Positions 49,677 through 57,567 of a DNA stretch of 64,000 nt are shown here, in pieces (the first letter of the stretch is position 1; each line of letters begins with the position of its first letter). The position numbers were made by a program, and so were the translations under genes. The notes below the pieces were generated by a model, which saw only the letters and a program-made list of their open reading frames with translations, ran no database searches and was not told the DNA's origin. The stretch is from an uncultured Clostridia bacterium (lineage in GTDB: Bacteria; Bacillota; Clostridia; Oscillospirales; Acutalibacteraceae): positions 1 through 64,000 of the forward strand of contig CALEHY010000006.1 of the NCBI GenBank assembly GCA_937876375.1. The letters run 5' to 3'.

Positions 49677-51047
49677 TTATCCCCTATTCTCGATAGGGAT
49701 ATACTGAAATCTCTTTGATACGCTCTTGTATGCTGGACGCATAATACGGTTGCTAGTAGTTAGCTCCTCAAGACGATGAGCACACCAGCCAGAAATTCTA
49801 GCTGTGGCGAATAGTGGTGTGAACAAATCCTCTGGAATGCCAAGCACCTTGTAAACAAGACCACTGTACAAATCAACATTTGCACACATAACCTTGTCAG
49901 CGCCCTTAACCTCCTGCATAACCTGTGGAGTCAAACGCTCGATAGCATCAAGTGTCAAAAATTCCTTTTCAAAGCCGTGCTCGATAGCAAGCTTCTTTGC
50001 TGCCTTCTTTAGTAGCACTGCACGAGGGTCAGACAATGTGTAGATAGCGTGACCCATACCATAGATAAGACCAGAGCCATCACCAGCCTGACGAGTAAGG
50101 ATTTTTGCAAGCATATCCTTCATCTGTGCGTCGTTGGTAGAGTCGTCAAGGTTCTCCATAATATAGTTCATCTGCTGTGCAACACGGATATTAGCACCAC
50201 CGTGGCGTGGACCCTTTAGAGAGCCAAGACCAGCTGTGATAGCAGAATATGTATCTGTACCAGATGAGGTAAGTGCACGAGTAGAGAATGTCGAGTTGTT
50301 ACCACCACCGTGGTCAGCATGTAGCATAAGGCAGATATCTAGAAGATGAGCCTCCTCCTCTGTGTACTTCTTGTCAGAACGGATTGAGCGAAGAATATGC
50401 TCTGCTGTGGATAGCTCACTCTTAATAGGGTGAAGATACATAGTCTTGTTGTAATATGCTCTACGCTTAACCTGATATGCAGAGTTCATAAAGGTTGGGA
50501 ACTCGGCAATAAGCTGAATAGACTGACGAAGAACATTCTGTACAGAGATATCATCTGGGTTCTCATCGTATGAATACAGACACATTACACAACGAGCCAT
50601 TTTGTTCATGATATCCTTTGAAGGATGCTTCATAATATTATCCTCGATGAACTCATCAGGAAGAGTACGACACTGACCGATAATCTCCCTAAAGTGCTCT
50701 AACTGTGACTTGGTAGGTAGTGTACCGAATAGCAAAAGATATGTAACCTCTTCAAATCCGAACTCACCAGTATTCACTGTATTCTCAACGATATCCTTGA
50801 TATCATAGCCACGATATGATAGTCTACCTTCCTTTGGGATACGCTCACCATCATCGATATAGTAGCCCTCTACAGAGCATATATGAGTAAGGCCAGCCAT
50901 AACACCAGTACCGTCGCTGTTACGAAGACCTCTTTTTACATGATATTTTTCAAAATCACGTGGATTAATTTGATTGTGTGCACCAAGCTCGCCGCATAAG
51001 CTGGTCAAATCTTCCATTGAAATAGGTGAAATATAATTTGATGGCAT
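49677..51047 (-). CDS. Citrate synthase
   Basis: A 456-residue citrate/2-methylcitrate synthase-fold enzyme: acetyl-CoA plus oxaloacetate to citrate. The catalytic His lies in LMLHADHGGGNNSTFSTR, the second His in GMGHAIYTLSDPR, the substrate loop GPRHGGAN in between, and the catalytic Asp in ANVDLYSGLVYKVLGIP. It is about 60-80 residues longer at the N terminus than E. coli GltA, a form frequent in Clostridia. In an anaerobe it probably serves a partial, biosynthetic route to glutamate. GAAAGGAG lies before the ATG; a clear promoter is 80 bases upstream. Confidence 0.92.
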   Translation of the reverse strand: MPSNYISPISMEDLTSLCGELGAHNQINPRDFEKYHVKRGLRNSDGTGVMAGLTHICSVEGYYIDDGERIPKEGRLSYRGYDIKDIVENTVNTGEFGFEEVTYLLLFGTLPTKSQLEHFREIIGQCRTLPDEFIEDNIMKHPSKDIMNKMARCVMCLYSYDENPDDISVQNVLRQSIQLIAEFPTFMNSAYQVKRRAYYNKTMYLHPIKSELSTAEHILRSIRSDKKYTEEEAHLLDICLMLHADHGGGNNSTFSTRALTSSGTDTYSAITAGLGSLKGPRHGGANIRVAQQMNYIMENLDDSTNDAQMKDMLAKILTRQAGDGSGLIYGMGHAIYTLSDPRAVLLKKAAKKLAIEHGFEKEFLTLDAIERLTPQVMQEVKGADKVMCANVDLYSGLVYKVLGIPEDLFTPLFATARISGWCAHRLEELTTSNRIMRPAYKSVSKRFQYIPIENRG

Positions 51048-51126
51048 ATATTTGTTCTCCTTTCAAATTTGTTGAATAGAAATAGTAGTGAAACAAAAGA
51101 TACACTACCACTAATACTAATTTATT

Positions 51127-51155
51127 ATTATACTAAATTATAATAATAAAGTCAA
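51127..51155 (-). promoter_or_regulatory. Promoter of the citrate synthase operon
   Basis: On the minus strand TTGACT (51150-51155), 17 bases, TATAAT (51127-51132). The -35 hexamer overlaps the ribosome site of the opposite small gene at 51167. Confidence 0.65.
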
Positions 51156-51166
51156 GGAGACCGAAT

Positions 51167-51337
51167 ATGAAGAAAAGCGTCATTCTCTTCCTAATTATTC
51201 TAATAATCACAATAATCGTGCCATTGGTGTCAGTCGTTCAGACCAATATAAACACCAATAGCACGACCAAATCAAAGCAAATGGTAACCATTTTTAACAC
51301 AGAGGAATCATTTTGTGGAGGAATCATTGATTTTTGA
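51167..51337 (+). CDS. Small membrane peptide, 56 residues
   Basis: A 56-codon frame with AAGGAGA 6 bases before the ATG. It opens with MKKS and a hydrophobic helix (VILFLIILIITIIVPLVSVV), then a short polar tail rich in Asn and Thr ending in FCGGIIDF. Its 3' 30 bases overlap the end of the opposing gerAC gene. The N terminus has the shape of a signal anchor such as that of SpoIID, so it may be a real small membrane protein or the remnant of a longer gene. The strong ribosome site favours real translation. Confidence 0.5.
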   Translation: MKKSVILFLIILIITIIVPLVSVVQTNINTNSTTKSKQMVTIFNTEESFCGGIIDF

Positions 51338-52423
51338 CAGGCGAATGTTCGCACGAATATCGTAGTCAATATTAACGAGATTGTTTCGCCAATCCGACTT
51401 GATATCCCAATAGAGATTTGGGTCAGATTTTGCAAGATATTTGCCTATCTCCAGTGGGTCTGATTTTGCACCAGTACAATCATTTAACACCCTGATGCAA
51501 TCTTTTTTTATTTTCTGTGACACCATTTTTTCTACAGTGGATATCTTGCTCTCATCAACCCTTGCTGTTATGCCGTTTTGTATATCATCTAGGATAATCT
51601 CTGCACTGATATCACAGTGAAATGTCAGCCTGCCATCATCATTCGTCATATATCTATCGCTATTTTCGGACACAATCTCAACACCGATATTACCAAGCTC
51701 ATCATCCTTAACGACCATAGATGCGTCCTCTACCCTATCGAGCATTAGTAGAAATGCTAGACTTTCGTCTGCATCCATAACATATGCTAGTCGTTCATTA
51801 GAAAAGGTAGCTATTCCAGTACAAGCAACATTCTTGTCATCAACGCTCAAAACTGGCAAAAAAATGTCCGAGGTTTCACTAGAATACAATCGTAGCAAAT
51901 CATTAACCTTAACGAGTGCACCAAGCCCATTCTCCTCTCCAGTTTCAAGCAGCTCATATATAGAATCAACGGGTATTCTTGCACCATTTTGGGTCGACTT
52001 AATTATATCCTCACCAGTGGTGTCACTCATAGCAACGAGGACGTCCGGTCTGCTGTCCACGCTACGAAAAAGGTAGTCAAGACCAACAGAAATATCATCC
52101 CTAGCGTAGTCAGAGCCAAACACAATCAGCTTGTTTTGACCAAAAAACACCTCTTGCGACAGCACCTTTGACACAGAGAAAACTGCGTCGCTAATATTAA
52201 CCGCCTCACCCTTTGATACAGTGGTGATATTCTCTGTTAGCGAGTCCGTTCCACCAGTGCTCCTAGCAAGGTTTAGGTACTGTAGCGACACAGCTGTTTT
52301 GTCATCCTTTGAGTCGATACCAATACCCTGCACAATAGTATAGTCGGACAAGCTCCTACCACCACAGCCAGATAGCAATAAACACAGTAAAACAGGCATA
52401 ATCAGTAGCTTAATTCTTTTCAT
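51308..52423 (-). CDS. gerAC: Spore germination lipoprotein, Ger(x)C family
   Basis: A 371-residue GerAC-type protein, the lipoprotein of the nutrient germinant receptor in the spore inner membrane. The signal ends in LLLSGC (Cys20), followed by the family start DYTIVQGIGID. LSQEVFFGQNKLIVFG and RPDVLVAMS are the N-domain blocks, and the C domain ends the protein. Last gene of gerAA-AB-AC, overlapping gerAB by 14 bases. Confidence 0.93.
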   Translation of the reverse strand: MKRIKLLIMPVLLCLLLSGCGGRSLSDYTIVQGIGIDSKDDKTAVSLQYLNLARSTGGTDSLTENITTVSKGEAVNISDAVFSVSKVLSQEVFFGQNKLIVFGSDYARDDISVGLDYLFRSVDSRPDVLVAMSDTTGEDIIKSTQNGARIPVDSIYELLETGEENGLGALVKVNDLLRLYSSETSDIFLPVLSVDDKNVACTGIATFSNERLAYVMDADESLAFLLMLDRVEDASMVVKDDELGNIGVEIVSENSDRYMTNDDGRLTFHCDISAEIILDDIQNGITARVDESKISTVEKMVSQKIKKDCIRVLNDCTGAKSDPLEIGKYLAKSDPNLYWDIKSDWRNNLVNIDYDIRANIRLSKINDSSTK

Positions 52424-53444
52424 TCTTCCTCCTAATAAACGCTGAAACAGTAGGCAAAATCACCGAAAATATGCAGAAAAATGTTACCGAAATCACCTTG
52501 ATGACAGGCAGAGCTTTTGTGCCCAGCACCTCATTAGACACGAGTGCTAGAGCAAAGGTTATCACAGAAAAAACAGCGCATTTCATCAGATGATTTTTGC
52601 CCTTAAATGTGATGGAAGCACAGTAGATAAGCAGCGATGATTTTAGTAGCACAGCCAGTATCCAAAACGCTGTGTGGAGCATATCAAGTCTTGAAAATGC
52701 GCCGAATGATGCTAGCTGAAACAGTGTGTATATAGGGTACGAATGCAGATTTGCAGAGCTACCCATCACTCCAGCACAAAAGGCAACGAGTAGCGATATT
52801 GCCACATATGATAAGAGCAACGACAGCACATATGATTTGTATATTTTGCCGTTCACTCTCTGTGACAGCGTCAACAGATACACTGGTGCTACCGAATTGC
52901 TAGTAAAAAGCACAGCATTTTTTACAATATCGCTAGTGGAATTATTAATAAGTGGATAAAAATTCGTCTCATAAAGATTTTCACCATTCAGCACCAGCAC
53001 AGTGATGAGTGCAAGCCCCAAAAATATGCTACACAGTAGTGCAAATCGACCGATACTCTCTATTCCAAGATACGCACCATAGCACATAGCGATGCTCACC
53101 ATCAGTATGATAACGACCATAGGCATATCGGTGTTCATTCTACTCGATGAAAAGAATGCAAATCGGCTGACAGTCAACGATGAATAAAAGCAAAAATATA
53201 CCGAATACAGCACGGACACTAGCTTGCTATCAAGTGGTGTCCTGTTCTTTTTTATACAAAAATATACAGGCAAACTAAACAGCATCAGCATACCAAATGA
53301 TATAGCAAGGCTGATGAGTATATCGACACCAAAATCACCTACTGACACACCCTGCACATATGTCAGCGTCACCACAACTCTTGATACAAAGAAAAGACAA
53401 AACAAGAGATATGGTGGTATCATTCCTCTCTTACTATTCGTCAA
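52410..53444 (-). CDS. gerAB: Spore germination permease, GerAB family
   Basis: A membrane protein of about 344 residues with ten helices, an APC-superfamily relative that binds the germinant in the receptor. The loop ENLYETNFYPLINN and the helix RMNTDMPMVVIILMV match the family. The start is not certain: TTG at 53444, 6 bases after GAGGGTG, is best spaced; GTG at 53453 and ATG at 53423 are alternatives. It overlaps gerAA by about 11 bases, so translation is coupled. Confidence 0.9.
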   Translation of the reverse strand: MTNSKRGMIPPYLLFCLFFVSRVVVTLTYVQGVSVGDFGVDILISLAISFGMLMLFSLPVYFCIKKNRTPLDSKLVSVLYSVYFCFYSSLTVSRFAFFSSSRMNTDMPMVVIILMVSIAMCYGAYLGIESIGRFALLCSIFLGLALITVLVLNGENLYETNFYPLINNSTSDIVKNAVLFTSNSVAPVYLLTLSQRVNGKIYKSYVLSLLLSYVAISLLVAFCAGVMGSSANLHSYPIYTLFQLASFGAFSRLDMLHTAFWILAVLLKSSLLIYCASITFKGKNHLMKCAVFSVITFALALVSNEVLGTKALPVIKVISVTFFCIFSVILPTVSAFIRRKNEKN

Positions 53445-54888
53445 TAGTAGCACCCTCTAGCTCTGATAATCTAACTCTCCTAGCGCTCAAATCTTTCCAT
53501 CCCTTAAAGAACAGCGTATCGCCCAATGATTTTTTCGTCAGTGGTGATATCGGTGCAGAATATGGCACACCATACGGATTGATAGCGCTGATATTCAGCA
53601 TCAGAGCGCCTACACCAAGCATTAAGCCATACAGACCAGTTAACCCACCTATGATGATAAAAGCTATTCGTAGCACAGCCACGCTCTCATACAGTGGATA
53701 CACGACATACGATGCTATCGCTGTGACAGCAACGACAACCAGCATCGGTGCACCAATGATACCAGCAGACACTATAGCATCACCAATAACAATAGCACCA
53801 ATTATCGATACAGCGTGACCTATTGAGCTAGGCAATCGCAGACCAGCCTCACGCATTATCTCGTACAGCAAATGTATCATTATTGCCTCTATCACCAGTG
53901 GGAATGGGGTTGTAGCCTCGCTAGTAGCAACGATATAGAGTAGCGTTGTTGGTATCAGCTCTTGATGAAATGTGCCGATAGCAACATATGCACCAGGTAG
54001 CAATAGCGATATGAAGAAGCTAAAATACCGTAGCACTCGCATAAACGACGAGTAAAACGGTGGGTTGTCATAGTCATCAACAGCACTAAAATTGTCCGAA
54101 AAGAGATATGGTGTGTATATCGCAAAGGGTGAGCCCTCGACCATAACGCCAACCCTACCCTCTAGCAGCTTCGACACAAGGGTATCAGGACGCTCTGTAT
54201 TACCCACAGCAGAGAAAAACGACGGAATATCACTATCGAGAAATGTGTTCAGTGTGCCAAAATCGAGCAAAGTGTTCAGTCTAGCAGAATTGAGGCGATT
54301 TTCGACCTCATCGACAAGCGTTTTATCTGCCCTATCATCGATATATGCTATGACGACTGGTGTCGATGCAGAGTCGCCCAATTTAATCTGCTTTAGCTTT
54401 AGATGATAGGACTTAAATCTCTTGCGTATCAGTGCCTTGTTATCGTTCAATGTCTCGACGAAGCACTCCTTTGCACCCTTGATATTTGCCTCATTCATAG
54501 GCTCATCAGTGGTACGCTTAGACCAACCCTGAACCCCCAGTGCTAGCGCCCTAGAACACCCATCAAGGTACAACACAGCAAAGCCACTCATCAAAAAATA
54601 GTAGCAATCCTCAAAGGTTGTAGCGTCATTCATTTCGACAGAACGCAAGACACTATTTTTCAGCAAATCCAGATGCTCCTGTGGTGTGGAGAACTCAAGC
54701 TGTGATTTTAGCACAGGTGCCATAATCATTTCGCTCAGCTGTAGCGATTCCACCAATCCGTCCATAACACAGACAAACGCCCTCTCTCCATCAATAACAA
54801 TCTCACGAAGCAAAAAATCAGAGCAGTCGCAAAAATCCTGCTCAAGGGTCAGCTTATTCAGCTCGTAATCCGAGAACAAATTAATCAT
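53434..54888 (-). CDS. gerAA: Spore germination protein, GerAA family
   Basis: A 484-residue receptor subunit. The N-terminal half is soluble (about 1-275), containing IAYIDDRADKTLVDEVENRL and LLEGRVGVMVEGSPFA, followed by five or six membrane helices from about 285, with PTTLLYIVATSEATTPFP and EIMREAGLRLPSSIGHAVSI as strong family marks. The organism is thus very likely able to form spores. First gene of the operon; the TTGGTGAT before the ATG is a weak ribosome site. Confidence 0.95.
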   Translation of the reverse strand: MINLFSDYELNKLTLEQDFCDCSDFLLREIVIDGERAFVCVMDGLVESLQLSEMIMAPVLKSQLEFSTPQEHLDLLKNSVLRSVEMNDATTFEDCYYFLMSGFAVLYLDGCSRALALGVQGWSKRTTDEPMNEANIKGAKECFVETLNDNKALIRKRFKSYHLKLKQIKLGDSASTPVVIAYIDDRADKTLVDEVENRLNSARLNTLLDFGTLNTFLDSDIPSFFSAVGNTERPDTLVSKLLEGRVGVMVEGSPFAIYTPYLFSDNFSAVDDYDNPPFYSSFMRVLRYFSFFISLLLPGAYVAIGTFHQELIPTTLLYIVATSEATTPFPLVIEAIMIHLLYEIMREAGLRLPSSIGHAVSIIGAIVIGDAIVSAGIIGAPMLVVVAVTAIASYVVYPLYESVAVLRIAFIIIGGLTGLYGLMLGVGALMLNISAINPYGVPYSAPISPLTKKSLGDTLFFKGWKDLSARRVRLSELEGATIDE

Positions 54889-54963
54889 ATCATCACCAAT
54901 TTTAGTATTAAATCAACGATGAATATTATGCAAAAATATTAGCAAAATATACTTGGTGATAAT

Positions 54964-55638
54964 ATGACGATAACATTCATACGCTCGGTAATAATCTATA
55001 TCTTTGTAGTGATGGCTGTGCGAATTATGGGCAAAAGACAGGTTGGAGAGCTCAACCCTCACGAGCTGGTAATAACGATACTGATATCAGCGATAGCCAC
55101 TGTGCCACTAGAGGACAATGCTATGCCACTGGCAAATTCGCTAATACCTATACTAATATTCATATCGCTAGAAATAATCGAGTCGGTGCTGTGTATGAAA
55201 TCGATGAAATTTAGAGATATCATCCAAGGCAAACCAATGTATGTCATCAAAAATTCAAGGCTAAAGCAAAGCGTACTCAAAAAAATCAGGTTCACTATGG
55301 ATGACCTAATAGACGCACTGCGACAGCAAGGGGTATTCGATATCTCCAATGTCGAAAATGCTATAGTAGAGACCAACGGCAAGATATCTGTGCAGACAAA
55401 GGCAGAGCACTCCCCACTCACCCCAAGCACAATGGATATCACTGTCAGCAAGGCAGAGATACCGAACACGATAGTCCTAGATGGAGAGATAGTGACAGAG
55501 TACTTTGGCGAAAACAAGACAAGTGAAAGCGAAATAGAGCTCCTCATCAAATCAAATGACCTAAAGCTAGAAGATATAATGATGATGAGCATTACCGACT
55601 CTGGCAAAATATATGTAATCAAGAAGGAGCAAAAATGA
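54964..55638 (+). CDS. DUF421 membrane protein (YetF/YdfS type)
   Basis: A 224-residue protein with three N-terminal helices and the DUF421 core: VMAVRIMGKRQVGELNPHEL and VITILISAIATVPLED. A cytoplasmic alpha/beta domain follows (residues 80-224; KPMYVIKNSRLKQSVLKK, MDDLIDALRQQGVFDI). Several paralogues are present in Bacillus spores and one group affects germination. Divergent from the gerA operon, 75 bases apart, so a germination or spore-membrane link is plausible. Coupled to the next gene by ATGA. Confidence 0.88.
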   Translation: MTITFIRSVIIYIFVVMAVRIMGKRQVGELNPHELVITILISAIATVPLEDNAMPLANSLIPILIFISLEIIESVLCMKSMKFRDIIQGKPMYVIKNSRLKQSVLKKIRFTMDDLIDALRQQGVFDISNVENAIVETNGKISVQTKAEHSPLTPSTMDITVSKAEIPNTIVLDGEIVTEYFGENKTSESEIELLIKSNDLKLEDIMMMSITDSGKIYVIKKEQK

Positions 55639-55955
55639 AAAGAATTTGGATAGCGATAGCATTTCTAACACTAGCCATTGGTATCTGCACCACAGAGCAG
55701 ATATATCTAGAAAAAACATACACAACGATTAACCAATTCGTCGATGAAGGCAAATCTGACGAAATAGTCCAGTACTGGAAAAAGCGAAATGACATACTCT
55801 ATGCATTCTCGGACCACAAGGTGCTAGACAATCTGTCCGAGGCAATAAACGAGCTAGACCACACCGATGACAAGAAAAAGGCTCTGACCGAGGTCAGAGC
55901 CATATCAAAAACTTTCTACGAAAATCAGCGTATTAATTTTTCTAATATATTCTAA
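55635..55955 (+). CDS. DUF4363 protein
   Basis: A 106-residue protein with one N-terminal membrane anchor (IWIAIAFLTLAIGICT) and a helical outside part of about 85 residues with conserved W (YWKKRNDILYAFSDH) and the DUF4363 pattern HKVLDNLSEAINEL. DUF4363 genes regularly follow DUF421 genes, as here, so the two probably work as a pair. The start overlaps the previous stop by 4 bases. Confidence 0.82.
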   Translation: MKRIWIAIAFLTLAIGICTTEQIYLEKTYTTINQFVDEGKSDEIVQYWKKRNDILYAFSDHKVLDNLSEAINELDHTDDKKKALTEVRAISKTFYENQRINFSNIF

Positions 55956-55990
55956 AAGCTGAAAATCAAAGTCAACAGTTAAAAACTAGA

Positions 55991-56032
55991 AGGACTACGC
56001 ACATTATATTTGCATCGCAGACCATTAATTCT
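55991..56032 (-). repeat. Interspersed repeat copy A
   Basis: Read on the minus strand, AGAATTAATGGTCTGC is followed by TATAATGTGCGTAG. A second copy in opposite orientation lies at 62823-62870. Both sit next to AAATTCTCAATT-like sequence between genes. The remaining bases of 55956-56043 show nothing else. Confidence 0.5.
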
Positions 56033-56043
56033 AAATTCTCAAT

Positions 56044-56736
56044 TTAGAAAAATGATTCCAAATAGTTCTTTAATTCGCCATTTTCATCCCAAAACATTGT
56101 GTTTGGTGAGTAATACTTTTTGCCATCAGCATCGACGAAATCGCCATCATCATTCATATCGACAGCACCCTTTTCATCATAGTAGAAATATCCTTCCTCA
56201 TCGATATAGACAAGAATGCTATCATACTGCTCTTTGGTAGCCTCATTCTCATAGTAGCTGATATAATCATCATCTGTTATATTTTCTACTAGGATATATT
56301 TGTTGCCATCTCTGTCATATAGAGGGATTTCGTCATCATCTGTGACAAGATTACCCTTCATATCATATGTTTCAACAGTAGTATAATCATCAAATTTTGA
56401 AAGCTGTGTTGTACCGACATAGATACCAAATCCAGATGATGCAACATAGATAACAGCAGCGATAACAAACAGGATAACGCTTGTTTTTACTAGCTTTTGT
56501 GCATTCTCCACTGGTGGAGTGTCGAGCCTTTGCGCATTCTTTCTTGTACAAGCGTAGACGATACCAGCAATGAGTGGAAAAAAGAATGTAAGCACAGCAT
56601 AAGTCTTTCTAGACTTGATATTCTTTGCCTTTGCATCCATATTTACAGCAAGGCATAGGAATAAGCTAGTCAAAAAACTCATACCTAAAGCTATAAGATA
56701 ATACTTTAAAAATTCCTGCAAATATTCTGTTAACAT
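56044..56736 (-). CDS. Membrane protein with acidic C-terminal domain, target of the XRE regulator
   Basis: A 230-residue protein. Three hydrophobic segments (about 12-33, 46-64, 86-108) are followed by an acidic outer domain of about 115 residues rich in Asp, Glu and Tyr (YDRDGNKYILVENITDDDY, DMNDDGDFVDADGKKYY), whose Asp-rich turns resemble calcium-binding loops. The family is not known. It is divergent from an XRE-type regulator, and its promoter is covered by a long palindrome, so it is the likely regulated gene. AAAGGAG precedes the ATG. Confidence 0.7.
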   Translation of the reverse strand: MLTEYLQEFLKYYLIALGMSFLTSLFLCLAVNMDAKAKNIKSRKTYAVLTFFFPLIAGIVYACTRKNAQRLDTPPVENAQKLVKTSVILFVIAAVIYVASSGFGIYVGTTQLSKFDDYTTVETYDMKGNLVTDDDEIPLYDRDGNKYILVENITDDDYISYYENEATKEQYDSILVYIDEEGYFYYDEKGAVDMNDDGDFVDADGKKYYSPNTMFWDENGELKNYLESFF

Positions 56737-56774
56737 AACACATTCTCCTTTAAAATATAATTATTTGCAACTAC

Positions 56775-56803
56775 ATTATGCCATAAATTCTGCCAAATGT
56801 CAA
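56775..56803 (-). promoter_or_regulatory. Promoter of the 56044-56736 gene
   Basis: On the minus strand TTGACA (56798-56803), 17 bases, CATAAT (56775-56780). The -35 lies in the loop of the palindrome and the left palindrome arm covers the spacer. Confidence 0.65.
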
Positions 56804-56821
56804 TGGCAGAATTTATGGCAT
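56778..56821. promoter_or_regulatory. Perfect 18-bp inverted repeat, probable XRE operator
   Basis: ATGCCATAAATTCTGCCA (56778-56795) and its exact complement TGGCAGAATTTATGGCAT (56804-56821), 8 bases apart. It covers the promoter of the minus-strand gene and abuts a TATAAT (56823-56828) for the plus-strand regulator, a layout suited to control of both by one repressor. Confidence 0.7.
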
Positions 56822-56846
56822 TTATAATATACCCAAGGTGATTTGT

Positions 56847-57065
56847 ATGAAATATAGAAGAATTAGAGATTTAAGAGAAGATAAAGATTTAACACAAAAA
56901 CAGGTTGCTGACATGCTATTCATCAACCGTAGAACATACGCTGCATATGAAAATGGCATAAACTCTATGACTCCAGAAACATTGATAAAAATTGCTGATT
57001 TGTATGAGGTGAGTATTGACTATCTCCTAGAGCGTACCGACAATCCAAAAATAACAAAAGGATAG
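56847..57065 (+). CDS. XRE-family transcriptional regulator
   Basis: A 72-residue Cro/CI-type helix-turn-helix protein, almost only the DNA-binding domain: RRIRDLREDKDLTQKQVADML, with the recognition helix in NRRTYAAYENG, and PETLIKIADLYEVSIDYLLERTD as the usual C-terminal half. The ATG at 56847 follows AAGGTG by 6 bases; an in-frame start three codons earlier is less suited. Such small regulators are usually repressors of themselves and a divergent gene. Confidence 0.9.
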   Translation: MKYRRIRDLREDKDLTQKQVADMLFINRRTYAAYENGINSMTPETLIKIADLYEVSIDYLLERTDNPKITKG

Positions 57066-57083
57066 GAAATTTCCTATCCTTTT
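57056..57083 (+). terminator. Terminator of the XRE gene
   Basis: A perfect 14-bp stem, AAAAGGATAGGAAA and its complement ending in TTTT, overlaps the stop codon. Confidence 0.8.
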
Positions 57084-57130
57084 ATATTTTATAATAGTAA
57101 ACAGTTCACTTTTAATTTTTAATTTTTAAT

Positions 57131-57502
57131 TTATATTGTCTTTGTGATGAATTGTGCCAGGAGGATAGCACCGATACACAGCACAATGCTCAGCACGATA
57201 TACACGATAGCCAGTAGCACCTTGCCACCCTGAAAGAGCGACACACTCTCCTGCGAAAAGGTCGAAAATGTGGTAAATCCTCCACAAAATCCAGTCTTTA
57301 GTAGCAGGACATATTTCTCATTGAAACTAGGATTGTTGAGTGACAATGCGACAATTAGTCCAATCAAGAATGCACCCACGACATTAGTAATCAAGGTCTT
57401 GTATGGAAAAGAGCCTTGGTCCCCTAACGGAATTAGCGACACGAGATACCTTAGTATCGAGCCAAAGAAACCACCTATTCCAACCATTAAACAGCTAATC
57501 AT
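57131..57502 (-). CDS. crcB: Fluoride channel FluC/CrcB
   Basis: A 123-residue protein with four helices forming a dual-topology fluoride exporter. The family marks are GGFFGSILRYL, the pore Asn in TNVVGAFLIG and GFCGGFTTFSTFSQE, which holds the phenylalanine box and the central Na+ region. Many Gram-positive bacteria have two adjacent genes; only one is present. No fluoride riboswitch is seen upstream. ATAGGAG is before the ATG. Confidence 0.93.
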   Translation of the reverse strand: MISCLMVGIGGFFGSILRYLVSLIPLGDQGSFPYKTLITNVVGAFLIGLIVALSLNNPSFNEKYVLLLKTGFCGGFTTFSTFSQESVSLFQGGKVLLAIVYIVLSIVLCIGAILLAQFITKTI

Positions 57503-57537
57503 AATAACTCCTATATAATGAATAATAATAATATAAA

Positions 57538-57562
57538 GAGCAGATGGCTAACCCATCTGCTC
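57538..57562 (-). terminator. Terminator of the aspS-gatCAB operon
   Basis: A 10-bp stem (GAGCAGATGG / CCATCTGCTC) with a 5-base loop, 5 bases after the gatB stop on the minus strand, followed by TTTATATT. Confidence 0.7.
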
Positions 57563-57567
57563 CATTT

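Noticed and set aside
57503..57537. Fluoride riboswitch upstream of crcB
   Set aside because: Only 35 bases of AT-rich sequence lie between crcB and the gatB terminator; no pseudoknot-type aptamer could fit.
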